From the NCBI GenBank assembly GCA_021613375.1, contig CM038708.1, forward strand, positions 26,813,018 to 26,877,017: 64,000 nt of DNA. The letters are read 5' to 3'. Of this stretch, positions 12,813 through 24,767 are shown in pieces. Each line of letters begins with the position of its first letter. Within the stretch, counting starts at the first letter, position 1. The translations under genes were made by a program, and so were the position numbers. Below the pieces are notes generated by a model, which worked only from the letters and a program-made list of their open reading frames with translations, was not told the DNA's origin and made no database searches. This stretch comes from Megaleporinus macrocephalus. Its lineage: Eukaryota > Chordata > Actinopteri > Characiformes > Anostomidae.

Positions 12813-14330
12813 AGTCTCACTGACAACATATAAGATTCTGTAGGAATGTCTAAACTTTATATATATTCAAGTTCAAATATTGTTATTTGCAACAGCAAAA
12901 GGAAAAACTTGAGTAGTGAAAACAGTAGCATTTTAGAAGTCCGCTATAGTAGACTACTGCAGTGGAACATCTTAATACATCCAGCACCTATCAGCACAGA
13001 AGTAGAAGTTTGTATTTTTGTCTTTGTGGTGGTTTCAGTCTAAGGTATAATGCTAATGCTTGAAACTGAGAGGTGTGAGCAACAGTAAAGCTGTTCAGGT
13101 GAACAGAGCAGAATGAAATTAAATGCAAAAAGGAAATCAGAACTCCAGCAGACGTCAGGCTTGAAATCCATGTGAGATGTAGGTTTGCGGAGGTAAAGTT
13201 ACATTCAACCTGAAGTGACTAGCGTAACCATAGCAGTCAGAAATGTGGCCGATAATTCAAGCGTTGCAGCATTTCCTAAAGTTAAACCTGCCTGTGGCTA
13301 GGTATCTACCATAGAAGACAAATCATTTGAGCAACATGAGCATTTGTTGCTAAGCTAGACAAGCCAACAAACTATGCAGAAAGAATTTCATTCATTCACA
13401 CTTTGCCTGCGAGCTCAGACATCCAATCATAGTACAGGAAGAAAAGGAGTCGCTCTACAAACAAGCTGCTCTGCGTAGCCTAGTTTCACTTGTGTGAAAT
13501 GTCTGAACTGACTTTAATAGGAAACAGAAAATCACAGGGTTTTTAAATGTTAGCTTGCTAGCTTTCCAACTGATAGTCGGTCACACTAAAGTAGGTAAAC
13601 TAAAGAGATTCTGGTTTGCCTGGGCTGGAGCTGTGAAAAGAAGCTGCTGAGGAAAACATTGTCCTAATTCATAATAATTTAAATGATCACCTGATCTCTT
13701 CCAATACTGTCCCATCCAACTGTCAATCAACATAATCAACAGTTTTGGTTGGCAGGCAAAACACTAAAAGTATAAACAGATCAACAAAATACGCTGACAG
13801 CCTTGTCTAAGACTTACTAAGACTTACTAAGACTATAAACTACAGCAAGCACTCTCATGGTACTGAATCCTGAACTCACTCAGGCAAGTCTGGATGCTTA
13901 CTGAGGCTAAAGCTCCACTGACCTCTTGACCTGTGAGATATCGGCACCAGCGCTAGGCCTCTCCCACTGGGGTCAAGGATGATGATCTGGTATAAGCCTT
14001 GAACCTCTACCCAGGGGAGCAAAGGGCAAACACTTGCTGGGATTTCTGACCTCTGGTTAGAGAGGTGTGATAGGCTGTGACCAAGTAGGCATTCAGAAGG
14101 AGAATTGTGAATTATGTGAATTACAGTGCCTTTCACGTTTCATATATCTTGGTTTCAAGCGACATTTAATATACAGAGTGTATTCAGACCACTAATCAGT
14201 AGGGTATCAGGTAAATGATGCAATGAAGTTGCACAGCAAGAGTCTGTGTATGGGTCCACATGAGTCCAACCCTTCTCATCATTATCATCACTACAGAACT
14301 TGCATAGAGAATTCAGAAAATATGAAATAT
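12813..14330. other. Non-coding stretch, mostly unique
   Basis: No exon, RNA or named repeat supported. A small 11-bp tandem ('gacttactaag' repeated) lies at 13808-13834. The frame at 13876-14136 (-) is unrecognised. Confidence 0.4.
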
Positions 14331-14334
14331 CAGG

Positions 14335-14345
14335 AAAAAAAAAAA

Positions 14346-14405
<60 letters not shown>
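14335..14405. repeat. Compound A12(TA)5(CA)25 microsatellite
   Basis: An A-run (14335-14346), a short TA tract and an uninterrupted CA tract (14356-14405). It produces the Cys-Val and Thr-His frames at 14155-14429. An A-run leading into dinucleotides can mark an old retroposon tail, but no body was recognised. Confidence 0.95.
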
Positions 14406-14407
<2 letters not shown>

Positions 14408-16888
14408 TATGCTGCTATATTACTTTTAGAGTGAATTAAATGTAACTACTAGAAATAACTACCTCAAGGAGATTATCATTCACCATATGTTCATTGACCT
14501 GATCATCATTTAATGTCATCATCAATGCATCTATTATAAAGTGATCCTCTTTTGCTTATTTCATCATATTACACATCCAAGATGGGCATGTTTTGTGATT
14601 GTTGCAGATGAAAGAGACAATTTTACTAAATCTAAATTGTCAGGAAGTGGTGGTTACAATAGAAATTTGTAAAGATAGAAATTTGTGAAGATATAAAATA
14701 TTTGTTTACCTTTATTTGTTTCAAATTAAGTCTAGTTAGGTTCTTTCAAAACAAATAGACAATTAAGAGAACCAACAACACACAAAACAAGAAATTCAAG
14801 TTATGACCCTGTTTCAAAGTCTCAAAATGAGTTTTATATCAGTAATGTAATGAACATAGGCTGATAGAAAATTCAGATTTACACTCTGCCAACGGAAACT
14901 TTCACTTAATAAATTTCAGAGTATTCAGGAAATGTCAGATAAAATGAGCCATGCAGTTAATGTGCTTTGCATCAATCAACACAGTGTAAAAATGTCCTGC
15001 ATCTATACTGCTACAAGAAGCTCAGTCACAGCTCATAGAGCAGGCAACTACTTGCAAAAGACATGGAAGAGCACTGATATGGACACCCAGAGAGGCAATC
15101 ACAATGGAACTGACTAAATCATGCTTGTTGTGGCCAGCTTAGCACAGATATCAGACGCTCCATCGCGCAGGTAGAGCGTCTGTGACTGCGGCTTCCCAGC
15201 ACGTAGCATGGAAGCTGTGCGCCTCATTTAGAAACACACCCCAGATTTACATGTTTCATGCAGCCATAATGCAGCGACGGGACACATAACTTGCAAGCTT
15301 TGGCATGGTAGGTTGAATTTGTGAGAATTTACACAATCACAAATTCTAGGAGGGACTGTCTTTAGTTTTATAATGCTTAAAATAATTATCAAAGGTATAC
15401 GTAATTTATAGATATTATTAAAATATATGTGCATTCAAATGTATTTATATTTTAAAATGGATTCATACAACATAGAGATGTATTACTGGTAAACACAGTT
15501 TTGTTATTGAAACGTTTCTACACCCATTTCTTATTTTAGATCATTTTTTTCCCAACAAATCTATTATTGAACAGCTTTCGTCCTTGCGGGGGCTTGGAGG
15601 GCGACCACAGACGGCAACAACAAGGTCAGGTAAGAGGTCAAGGGCCAGGGGTCAGGTATTCAAAGAAGTCAGCTTATTGACTGTGTGCAAAGGTTAAAAT
15701 GGCAGACTGACCCCAAAAGTGATGGGATTTTTGAGAAGCAACAATTCTGATCAAGATCAATTCTGAAACAGACCCACATTGTCTCGAGCTTCCTGTTCTT
15801 ACACCTGTCTGTACAGTTATTAATATTTGCCACTGGTTTTGCTCCGATGCGGTCTCATTTGGACTGCAGATATAATTCTTTACTTCTAGACTTCTTGCTC
15901 CTGTACTGACTTTAAAACACACAGCCACTGTTGTAGGAAAACCTCATATTTCTGAAAAGGTAACCCTATTAGAGACGGAGTAAAATCCTCCTAAGGTGAC
16001 ATAACTAGATTCATCATGAAATGTTTCCAAAATGTAAAAGGCAACTTGTGTTTTAGAAGGTATAAATAAAAACGGAGAATGTTTTGTTAGTAGGTTTTAA
16101 AATGATACTGATGTGTAAGTGCAAATTCTCCTAAATGGAATATGTACTGTATATGGGTGTAATAACCATCACTGTACAATAAAGGATCTTGTACTGCATC
16201 ACGACTGATTCTCTGAGTAATGGACTGTGATAACATTCAAATTGAAACATTAAATTGAGCTAGTTTTCTAGTGTTCAGGCCAAGGAAATACACATTATCT
16301 GCATATTAAGACTGCTATATCAAAACAGTGAAACTTATTTATCCATTAGTAATTTCTCTACTTATTTCTTTTTCACCAAAATAATAAAATATACTGGAAT
16401 AAAATCAGTACATCAGTGACAGGGACTCCAGACATTCAGCATTTTAGCCTGCTGAATGGCTCCCAACTCGACTTAGACTTGCCCTTAACTGACTTGGAAC
16501 TCGACTCAGATTCAAGACAGTAAGGCTTGTGAAACACAAACCAATCAGATGAAATTAGGAACGCCAATCTTACCCCAAATTTTTCTTTCCCTTTATTTAC
16601 TCTGTCGTGCAATTTGATACTCCACCTACTAAACAGCAAAGCTCAGCATTGTGGGTCACTGTCATATTGCGGCTTTGCCACCAGAATTAGAACTTTGGAT
16701 CAATTTGGACAGGAGAGAAGCATATAGAGGATTCCCAGAGTGCTGTGTACCAATCTTATGCCAGTTGTTTCATTATTATTATTAGTATTTATTAATATGA
16801 TGGTGTGCTACACTGTATATGTGTGTTCACCCCACTATCCCAATGTATCAGTTCACATTTTTGCCTGCCAGTCCATTAAGAAATATTC
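14406..16888. other. Non-coding stretch, AT-rich
   Basis: No exon, RNA or named repeat supported. Slightly more complex around 15120-15240 and 15570-15680, but with no further signal. Confidence 0.35.
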
Positions 16889-16896
16889 CTGAAGAG

Positions 16897-17414
16897 TAGG
16901 GGTGTGCTATATCGTATCGTACACAATATTGCCAACATTTTTGAATATCCTGAACGATATTATACCCTGAAATATTGTGCCATATCACCCATCTCTAATT
17001 ATCACATCAGGGTCCTACTTTTTACTGTTTTTAGAAAAAAAAAATTCACACTTTTCTCATTTCCCATAATATATCTACTAGAGACAGATTTGATCTGTCC
17101 AGTATCATTTTTTTTACTTTAGTCCTGGATATATGGAGATATTTGGAGTGCATTATTTAGTATCGTGACATTCTGGATCATTGACTTCTGTTACAATCTG
17201 ATGAAAATTCTTGTATTTTTTAATATCTCAGTTAGGGTTGTGCCATATCATATCGTAAGCATTAATACAATTTAATTTTCATTTTGTTGCAGTAGTGTAT
17301 TGTCGAAATATATTTTTTTTATTCAATGTTTTGTCATATCGCCAAGAGTATCGTTATCACAAAAATAGCATGAAATATCTTGATATTATTGTAGGGCCAT
17401 ATCGCCCACCCCTA
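16897..17414. mobile_element. hAT-like non-autonomous DNA element (MITE), 518 bp, with intact target duplication
   Basis: The left end is TAGGGGTGTGCTATATCG and the right end is CGCCCACCCCTA. They form a terminal inverted repeat that is perfect over TAGGGGTG/CACCCCTA and extends imperfectly inward. The element is flanked by a perfect 8-bp direct repeat CTGAAGAG (16889-16896 and 17415-17422). An 8-bp duplication with short AGGGGTG-type inverted ends is typical of the hAT superfamily. No transposase frame is present. The interior is rich in ATATCG motifs. A second left-end-like block, 'ttagggttgtgccatatc' at 17232-17249, suggests that two related copies are joined or nested. Confidence 0.8.
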
Positions 17415-17422
17415 CTGAAGAG

Positions 17423-19080
17423 GAACTGGTATGTTCTGCATCTTCTCCTGCATTGACACCACAATACATTGTCTTTCGGTTTGCTGGCATGCTGGTCAAT
17501 CAGCATGTCCATGGTGGGTGAATGGGTACACCAGCACCCGCCCAGCATAAACCAGCTTAGACGTTCATCAAATGAAAAATACTGACCAGCGAGAATTCCA
17601 TGCGGTCATGCACAGTCATTACTGCATTACTGTTCACCAGCAACTCGCTGCAACGTCAGGTTAGATATGTCTTTAAATAACGAGCCCTTATTACAGAATA
17701 ACCTACGGTGTGGAGAACAGAATGAAGCACTGCATGCAGCAAATGAAGTGTTTAAAGGAAAGAGGCAAAAAGCTTGACATGTTTGTCTGCATATTATTTG
17801 GACAGCAAGTATGCAAACTGGTAAAACAGCTGATTTAACTTAAGGTGTGAGCTCGTCTAGCTGAAGTTATATATAACGTCACATTCCGTTAAGCTGGATT
17901 CGCTATTACGCTAGCTAGCATCCACACTGTACACGCCCCCTCCCCCCTCCCCCCCTCCTTTAACCACTGCACTTACTGTCTGCAGGGCTGCAGCTCTCTT
18001 CTTCAGCCTGGAGGCTTTTCTAAATGAAAGGCTGGTTATTTAAAGCTGTGTCAAACCTGAAAGGTGTTAGTGAAGATTGACTCTTTTATAAAGCAATGCT
18101 TGCAGCAAACAACCAGACTAAACTGAAATTCTCTGCTAAAAACTCAAGACAAGACTTTCATTCAAACCCCAGAGACCTGACACTCACCTCTCACACAAAT
18201 CTTACGCTCAAAACTTATAACTTGCATAAAGTGACTTGTGAACCAGGGCCGCCGCACCCACGGGGCCAAGAAGGTATTTGATCCGCCACTTTTTAAAGAA
18301 CTGGGTCGACTCCCCACCACTTCTTCATTGAGTTTAGAACTCCTGCATCAAATAAATGTTCCCTAAATACAGAGAGCTCTGAGCAGCAGAAACAGACAGA
18401 GTGCCAAACTCAGCGGCCAATCAGAATCTTTATTTCAGTCGAGCAGCAGGACATTTCCCAGATAGTCTGTGTTCAGTAAAAGAAACTATAGCTCACTAAT
18501 GCAGTATAATGTTTGTACCGCATTACATAAACTTGTGCACTGGGTCACGGTTTGTTACTGAGCTACATGAATTTAATAAATGTCAAACTTCATATTTCTT
18601 ACTGCTGATTTGCTAAACTACAGATCTACATGGTTTGGTGTTTTTCTTTGTTTAATATATTTTAATGTGTGAACACTCCACCCATATTCAGGCACACGCT
18701 GAAGAACACTAGTACAGTACTGTCTGCACAAACTGCCTGCTTTAAGAGTTTACTTTTTATAGATGCTCATATTGTTCCTGCAGCTCTGTCATTAAATTAA
18801 CATAAGAATAAATTAACAGCAAAGACACAAGTTAGATTTTGTCTCATCGACCATGGAGCATTTTGTTTTGACCAAGCATCAGTGACCAGATTGGTTCCAT
18901 TCAAACTGACAACCAAACATAAAGAATACATACAGAAGACTTATTACTGGTGTCACGATTGTGATAAACTTAGACAAAAAGCATATCAATTTTCAGATAT
19001 TCCTCAGAGATGTTAGCTAACAGAGTTTCTATCCAAAGATGAACTAAATCAGACAGATGCATTTTATTTACGTGTGTGTT
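17423..19080. other. Non-coding stretch with a C-rich tract
   Basis: No credible exon. A pyrimidine tract of C-runs lies at 17936-17961. Frames at 17357-17548 (-) and 18096-18281 (+) are not convincing. No named repeat recognised apart from short AT-rich runs. Confidence 0.4.
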
Positions 19081-19081
19081 T

Positions 19082-19111
19082 TTTTATTTATTTATTTATT
19101 TATTTATTTTT
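19082..19111. repeat. (TTTA)n microsatellite
   Basis: About seven TTTA units within a T-rich run. Confidence 0.9.
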
Positions 19112-20119
19112 GCCATGCCACTTTTGGAGGACTGGTGCTCCTGTTGTGAACAACATATAATAACAAGTAACAATAAACATAAAGTTTTTATTGATAAAAA
19201 AAAAACTTGATGATAGCATTTCTGTTATGACAATGATGAGATGCTATTGATCTGTAAAAGCTGAAATCTAAACAGAGGCAGTATATTGTTAGTCTTACAC
19301 AATAGATTCCTATTCATGTGTATAGAGGGCCAACAAATGCTCTCAGCTATATTGGTGTTCCACCAATAATTTGATCTCCGTTTCATTAACCTAGAGGTGC
19401 AGAAAAGGTAAAATCACACTTGCTAACATATACGAACGGTGTGATTGGTGACAGTGTGACTCTGTAGCTAGGTTTGTTTGTTAGCAGCACTAAAACTGGA
19501 ACACACATTCCAGTCATATGAGAGACTCACAGTGCAATGTGAGAGACACATGGGTGTCAAAAGCGAGTGAGGAGCTACTTTTCAAAGAAACGTGTAAGTC
19601 AAATGAAATGAGTCCATAATAATGTTAATGGCGGTGCTAGGCTTTGGCGCACAGCATACAGCAGGCTAACATCGTCTGTAGCACAACAAACTGCCAACTG
19701 TTTGTTCTCTTACAGTCTCCCTGAGTAGCAGCTTCGGTAGAAACTCTCTGTCAGAGACCTGTTTCATTTGCACTGTGGCTGAAGTAAAGTTAAGAAGTCT
19801 TTAGGTGTAAACTCACTGCTTATTGGTTTGAAAGTGGCAACACTAACTGGATGAAAATATGTCTTGTCATTGATGCATTGAGAGAGATGTTTGTTCTGTG
19901 ATGGTTACTTTGTTGGTTTTGTGGGGATTATGCAGGGCTTGGGGAAGATTCATAGGTCCTCACCAAAGTCAAGAGCAAATCTCTGCTCTTGCTGTGTTGT
20001 ATGATCTTTCGGACATTTTAGAAAAGGCTGAAGGAACAACCTTGAGCGCTTTTGCTCTATCAACATCCCATCCGTCTCAGAGAACATCTAACTTGCGTGT
20101 TGTGATATAATGTGATATA
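19112..20119. other. Non-coding stretch, nothing recognised
   Basis: Unique sequence. The 70-codon frame at 19898-20110 has no recognised domain and no obvious splice context. Confidence 0.35.
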
Positions 20120-20720
20120 AATATATCATGCTCCATTTTCCTTTCTTCCATCTCTTCAAAGGGAAACGAATGTTGATAGTTTTATGAAATTCCATCCTTT
20201 TCCCCTTAGTGAAAGTGTTTCCTCCCTCTTGCTTCTTCAGCCCGCCGAATGAATTCAAGAACACTTTGGCTGGATTGGGGGAGGTAACGAGTGGGAATAA
20301 ATGACGCTACACAGTTAAATCTAAATCAACAACTCAAGTCCCATCTCTCTGTTTTTTCTCTGACAGGAAAGCCCAGGCCTGGCTGCCCCTGGAGACTCTG
20401 GCGCTGGAGCAGCGGCGTCTTCATTTTGACTGTGCTCTAATGTAGCATGAAAATCCAATCCTCCATTTCGATATGAGACATGTGAAAGCTATCAGATGGA
20501 GAAATAAACATGTGCTGAGCTAACCCAAAGCCACAAACAACTAAGGGTAACAAAAAAAGAAAATCTGCGCATCTGGGGATGTGCCTCGCTTGAAAAGAAG
20601 ATTGTATTGAGGGGGGAAAAAAAGAGGATCGCTGCAGTGGAATTTATATTTCTTATAGGCATTTATTGATCCCCTTGACCTGGAAGTGTGCCATGTTTGT
20701 AGGCTGCTAATATAGTTGGA
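20120..20720. other. Candidate conserved non-coding block
   Basis: Repeat-free, GC-richer centre (20360-20440). A pyrimidine tract ending in 'tctgacag' at 20359-20366 resembles a splice acceptor, but the following sequence meets stops in all frames within a short distance and no donor pairs with it. Better read as CNE-like sequence; conservation not testable here. Confidence 0.3.
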
Positions 20721-21530
20721 TAGAGAAGAGTGAATGGGGTAAGATACAGTGCAACAGTATCCAATCAGGCCTACACGGGAGGGAATAAACATTCACCAGC
20801 TGACAGCACAGGACTGGAATTGTGTTCCTGTCTCTGGTTAATTTATACTCAAGCTATTTTAACCCTTAAACCTCAGAGACAGGTTAACAAATCCCTCAAC
20901 ATGGACCTCCACAAAAACCACCATCTCGCTATTTACCCACCTTTCACCAACAACCTGCACTATATTCTGTTATAGCCTATCATCAGCTGTTCATATTCAC
21001 AGTTTTTGCCATATGGCCAGTCATTAGTTCTGGCTTACGGGGGAAAAAGCAGAAATAACACCACTTCTCTGTAACGATCTATGTTCTAGGTATTAACCAG
21101 GTGCATGTGATGTACAAACTCCAAAGTACTAGGTTAGTATTCTAGATAACATGCTGTCAGGTACCAAGACAATCTAACTAAATTATACTGAAACATTTAA
21201 TATGATCTGGGTATCAAACTGATAAGGACATAGTAAAATACTCAAGAAATATTTTTAAGATGCAGGTAAAATTACACAAAATTTCAATGCATTGCTACCA
21301 GTAAATCAGTAAAACTCAAAGAACCGGGCAAAATACATAGCATAACATGACAGCATAAAACATGCAAGTTCCTCAAGTAAACAATTTGGAATTAGTGTGT
21401 TTTTACAGCCCAGATTCAGTGTCAATGTTATAAACAGATACATACACAATGTAAGACTAGTTGCACTGTATTTATATAAGACTTTTTCACGCCATATAGC
21501 TACTTATTACTTTTTATTCAAAATAATTAC
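20721..21530. other. Non-coding stretch, AT-rich
   Basis: No feature supported. The frame at 21397-21744 is a chance opening that runs into the repeat-like segment at 21535. Confidence 0.35.
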
Positions 21531-21534
21531 TGCA

Positions 21535-21780
21535 GACCTGCCGACCTTTTACGCATTTTCCGTAGCAGATACGCATTTAGACATCAAACTACGCTGCTAC
21601 GATTTGTCACTACAAAATAAGAGAAAATACATTGGTGGCTCTGAGTTTAACTGTCTGTGCATTTGCACACTAGGCAACTCGCCTATAGGTGTAACCACAT
21701 TGGGCAGCAACCTGTTGGGAAAAGAAGACTTTGACCAATCATAGCGCTAGTTTTAAACTCTTCAAACAGGTTACGAGCGG
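21535..21780. repeat. Possible dispersed repeat with 'tacgcattt' repeats and a short hairpin
   Basis: 'tacgcattt' occurs twice (near 21550 and 21569), and GTAGCAG (near 21563) is answered by CTGCTAC (near 21594). This arrangement resembles a dispersed 'acctgccgacc...tacgcatttt' sequence that I associate with zebrafish-type genomes, but the family assignment is from memory and the ends are unknown. Confidence 0.35.
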
Positions 21781-22180
21781 AGAGCCGGGGAGCCATCAGA
21801 ACAACAGTAACGGAACTGGTTTTCATCCCTCTCAGTCCATCTTCATACTGTGACTGGTTTTAAAGGGAGGATGGTGCTAAGCTCAGTTTTAGAGGTAACT
21901 GGCAGGGTGTGGTAATTGTGAATGTCACTGTCAAAACTAGAGGACTTAAAAACACAAGATGCAAAATATAAACTTGCAAGTTTTAACAATTCACGCGTGT
22001 AATATACCTCCCGCAAGCGTAAATGTGAAGCTCGTGAGCACAGAAAGAAGTCCTGCGTGCGTATTTATCATCATATCAGCTCAAACCACCTCTTTTTAAT
22101 TCTTTATTCGATAGCTGTTCTCGCGCGCCATATGAATCCTCGCGGCGCGCTATGCCATGATGTTTTTAATGTCCAGGATT

Positions 22181-22740
22181 TTATTTTGGAGCTCTACTCA
22201 AATGGATTTACATGTTTAAAACACAGTATTTTTCTCATACTGTACATCTGGATTCACAATCTGTCTGAAACGCTCTGTTAGAGCTCATGTGTCTTAATCC
22301 CCGCCTCCTGATGAGCCCAGTATACTGTGATTAGTCAGCTCACCCACTCTGTTCTGACTGGTCAACTGCCAGAGCGGCTTTTCCCCCACATGTTCTGCCC
22401 CCCCCAGTCTGCAGACAGACCCTTCTCTCCAGAACAGCTGTAAGGACAATGGTGTCTTCACGACATAGCTACGAACTCTACCGGGCCTCCAGTAGTTGTA
22501 GTTGTGTGTTGCATGCCAAGCCTGTTGATGGTCAGGCAAAATGGCTGTGTTGCAAGATGACGTCACCTTGTAACAGAAAAGAGGGCCTGAAATCTAACAG
22601 TGAGAGAAGTTCTTTCTGTTGGAGAGAGCTTCTCCCTCTGGCATGTGCTTTGGGTTTATTTACATGCACAAAAAGCTACAACACACTAAAGAAAAGAGAA
22701 CAACAAGAAACGCACAATACGTCTCCTTTAAAGCACTGCA
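22181..22740. repeat. Dispersed repeat R1, copy 1
   Basis: Collinear with 29407-29905. Shared blocks in order: 'ttattttgg', 'tctgtctgaaa', 'gagct...tgtgtctttaa', 'ctccacctcc'-like, 'gattggttagctctcccact', 'gttttctgactggtcaac', 'gccagaac', 'aagatgacgtcaccttgtaa' (here) versus 'gagatgatgtcatcttgtaa' (copy 2), 'atttacatgca', and a final 'gtctcctttaa'-like end. Identity by eye is about 70-75%. The frames on both strands at 22294-22823 lie inside it and are not genes. Family not named; probably a non-autonomous fish transposon. Confidence 0.7.
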
Positions 22741-24767
22741 AAAGAGAGTGTTGCCTGCTTCTCTTATTTCTCTTTGCTTTCTGTTTTCTTTTCATTAAAT
22801 CACAAGATTTAGTGAGTTTATGATAACCTGTGATTTTATGTGTGTATAAATATGGTTACATCACTTACCAAGCTCCTGTCTAAAACAGTTAGAACATAAC
22901 ATCAGTTTCCGAACTACATGGCATTAGTGTTTCCATATTTGTATCAAATTCTGTAAGGGGCCTTCCATTGACCTGTTTTTATCTTACTATGTCTTAAGAG
23001 CTTGTAGAGGCTGTGTGTGACATAAGATGAACATTTAGCCTATGCTAATACCAACTTACCAATAATAAATATGTGCTGGTTAAGGGTCCACTAGTGGGCA
23101 GTCCAGGGCAGGTTGGTAATACATTACTGATTAAACTGCAAGGGCCCGTTTGTGGGCCTCCAATTCAGTTTCCACTTTCAAACAACTACTTAACTTGTAT
23201 AGACTTCAAATTAGGTTATAGCCATAATCACTATAGTTATAATTATACTGTAGTTATTATGTTCCATCATAGTAATTCTAATAAGTCGTAAGATCCATTA
23301 TTGACTACTAAGCCCAGGGTTCAAGGGATTAACCACTGACACTGTGTTTGTTTCAACACTGCTGTTACCAAACACTAACCTTCTGAGCTCTGCATCATGG
23401 AGCATGAACATTTACTATCTGGCCACTATCATTGAAGACAGATGCATCCGTTTTATGTACATTTCCTAATTCAAACAAGTGTGGAGTTCTGGAACTAAGT
23501 TCAAGTATCAGTTAACTAAAGCACAATGAAATGGCCATTTCGGATTCAGAGCTACTGAATTTCTTATCAAAATAAATGGGATAGACTTCTGCTGAACTCT
23601 GTGTGGCCAATTAAAAAAGCAATTTCAGGCTGTGGGGCAAATTGTTCTGCTCTTCTTGTGAATATGCAGCTCTTTCTGGGCCACGGGGCTTAAGCTCCGC
23701 CACACGTTTGAAAACTGGTGGTGACCTTTAACCTACTATCCCCAGACACCTAAAGTTCCAGATGGAGAGCAAGTGCTGGAAGGTTCTTCAGCTCCATGCT
23801 TCAAGCCTTCACCTTATTACAGCAACAGCTTGTGTTTCAGTGCTCCTCCAACAGAGCCTGACCTCATTTGGCAGATTGGCTTTGCCTCTATAGATGATGG
23901 GGCTGCTGAAATTCCACCCCTATAGAGATTTGAACAAAAATAAAAGGATGATGGATATGCTATGCAGTAACCAATGACTGGTCCTCATTTTTGGGGCAAA
24001 CCGCAGCAGCCTAAACTAAAACGGGAAGGTTTTTTTTCCTCTTTGTTTTTCAGTTTCTTTTAGATGAAGAACGATGCAAAACACAGACCAAGGTTATGTT
24101 TAATTTATACATGAAGATTTCCTTTGAATACATTTCCAGGGGGGTTTCCCAGTGGTAGTGTTTTGTATGGATGCTTGTAGTCCTGATTAGTTTCTACATT
24201 TCCTGATTACAGAATTAACTGCAGCAATTTCAGATGTAAGGACCAGTGGTATATTTGTCATCATCCCTCTTGTTAAGTACTCTTAAGAAACTGACCATTT
24301 GCAAAACAATGATTGACATGCCTGCAGTAAGAACAGCGCAGGTGGTAAATTAGTGATTATTTCATAGAGCTGCAGTTGACCTGCATTAAAATATGTGAAT
24401 GCCTGCACGCCGCTTAGTGTGCAAAGTATAAACAGGCAGACTTATGCTGGCTCCAAGGTAAGCTTATCTTAACATTGTGAGTAAAAGATAAATATTAAAT
24501 TAATGCACTCCTACACACACGCCATCACTTGTGCTGTTTTACGAGTTTGATAGAAGATCTTGTGTGCAAGACGATGAGTTCTCCTCAGCATAGATCTGAC
24601 TGGCAAAGAGGAACCACTGGCAGTTCACAAATATTTGCCTGCAGTGAATATATTGTAAACGCCAGATTATATTCTAATAATAATGAATAATGTTTTGAAA
24701 TAAACTCCTCTGTGTGCTTTACATTTTCCTTCTTGCAGCTGCAAACCTGCTAGTCTAGTGCTATATA
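22741..24767. other. Non-coding stretch, mostly unique
   Basis: No exon, RNA or named repeat supported. The segment is AT-rich, with pyrimidine-rich patches (22757-22795). Confidence 0.4.

Noticed and set aside
14121..14140. 'ttacagtgcctttcacg', similar to a Tc1 terminal repeat
   Set aside because: Match ends after about 12 bases and no partner end was found.
20359..20440. Acceptor-like 'tctgacag' followed by GC-rich sequence
   Set aside because: No paired donor and no sustained open frame.
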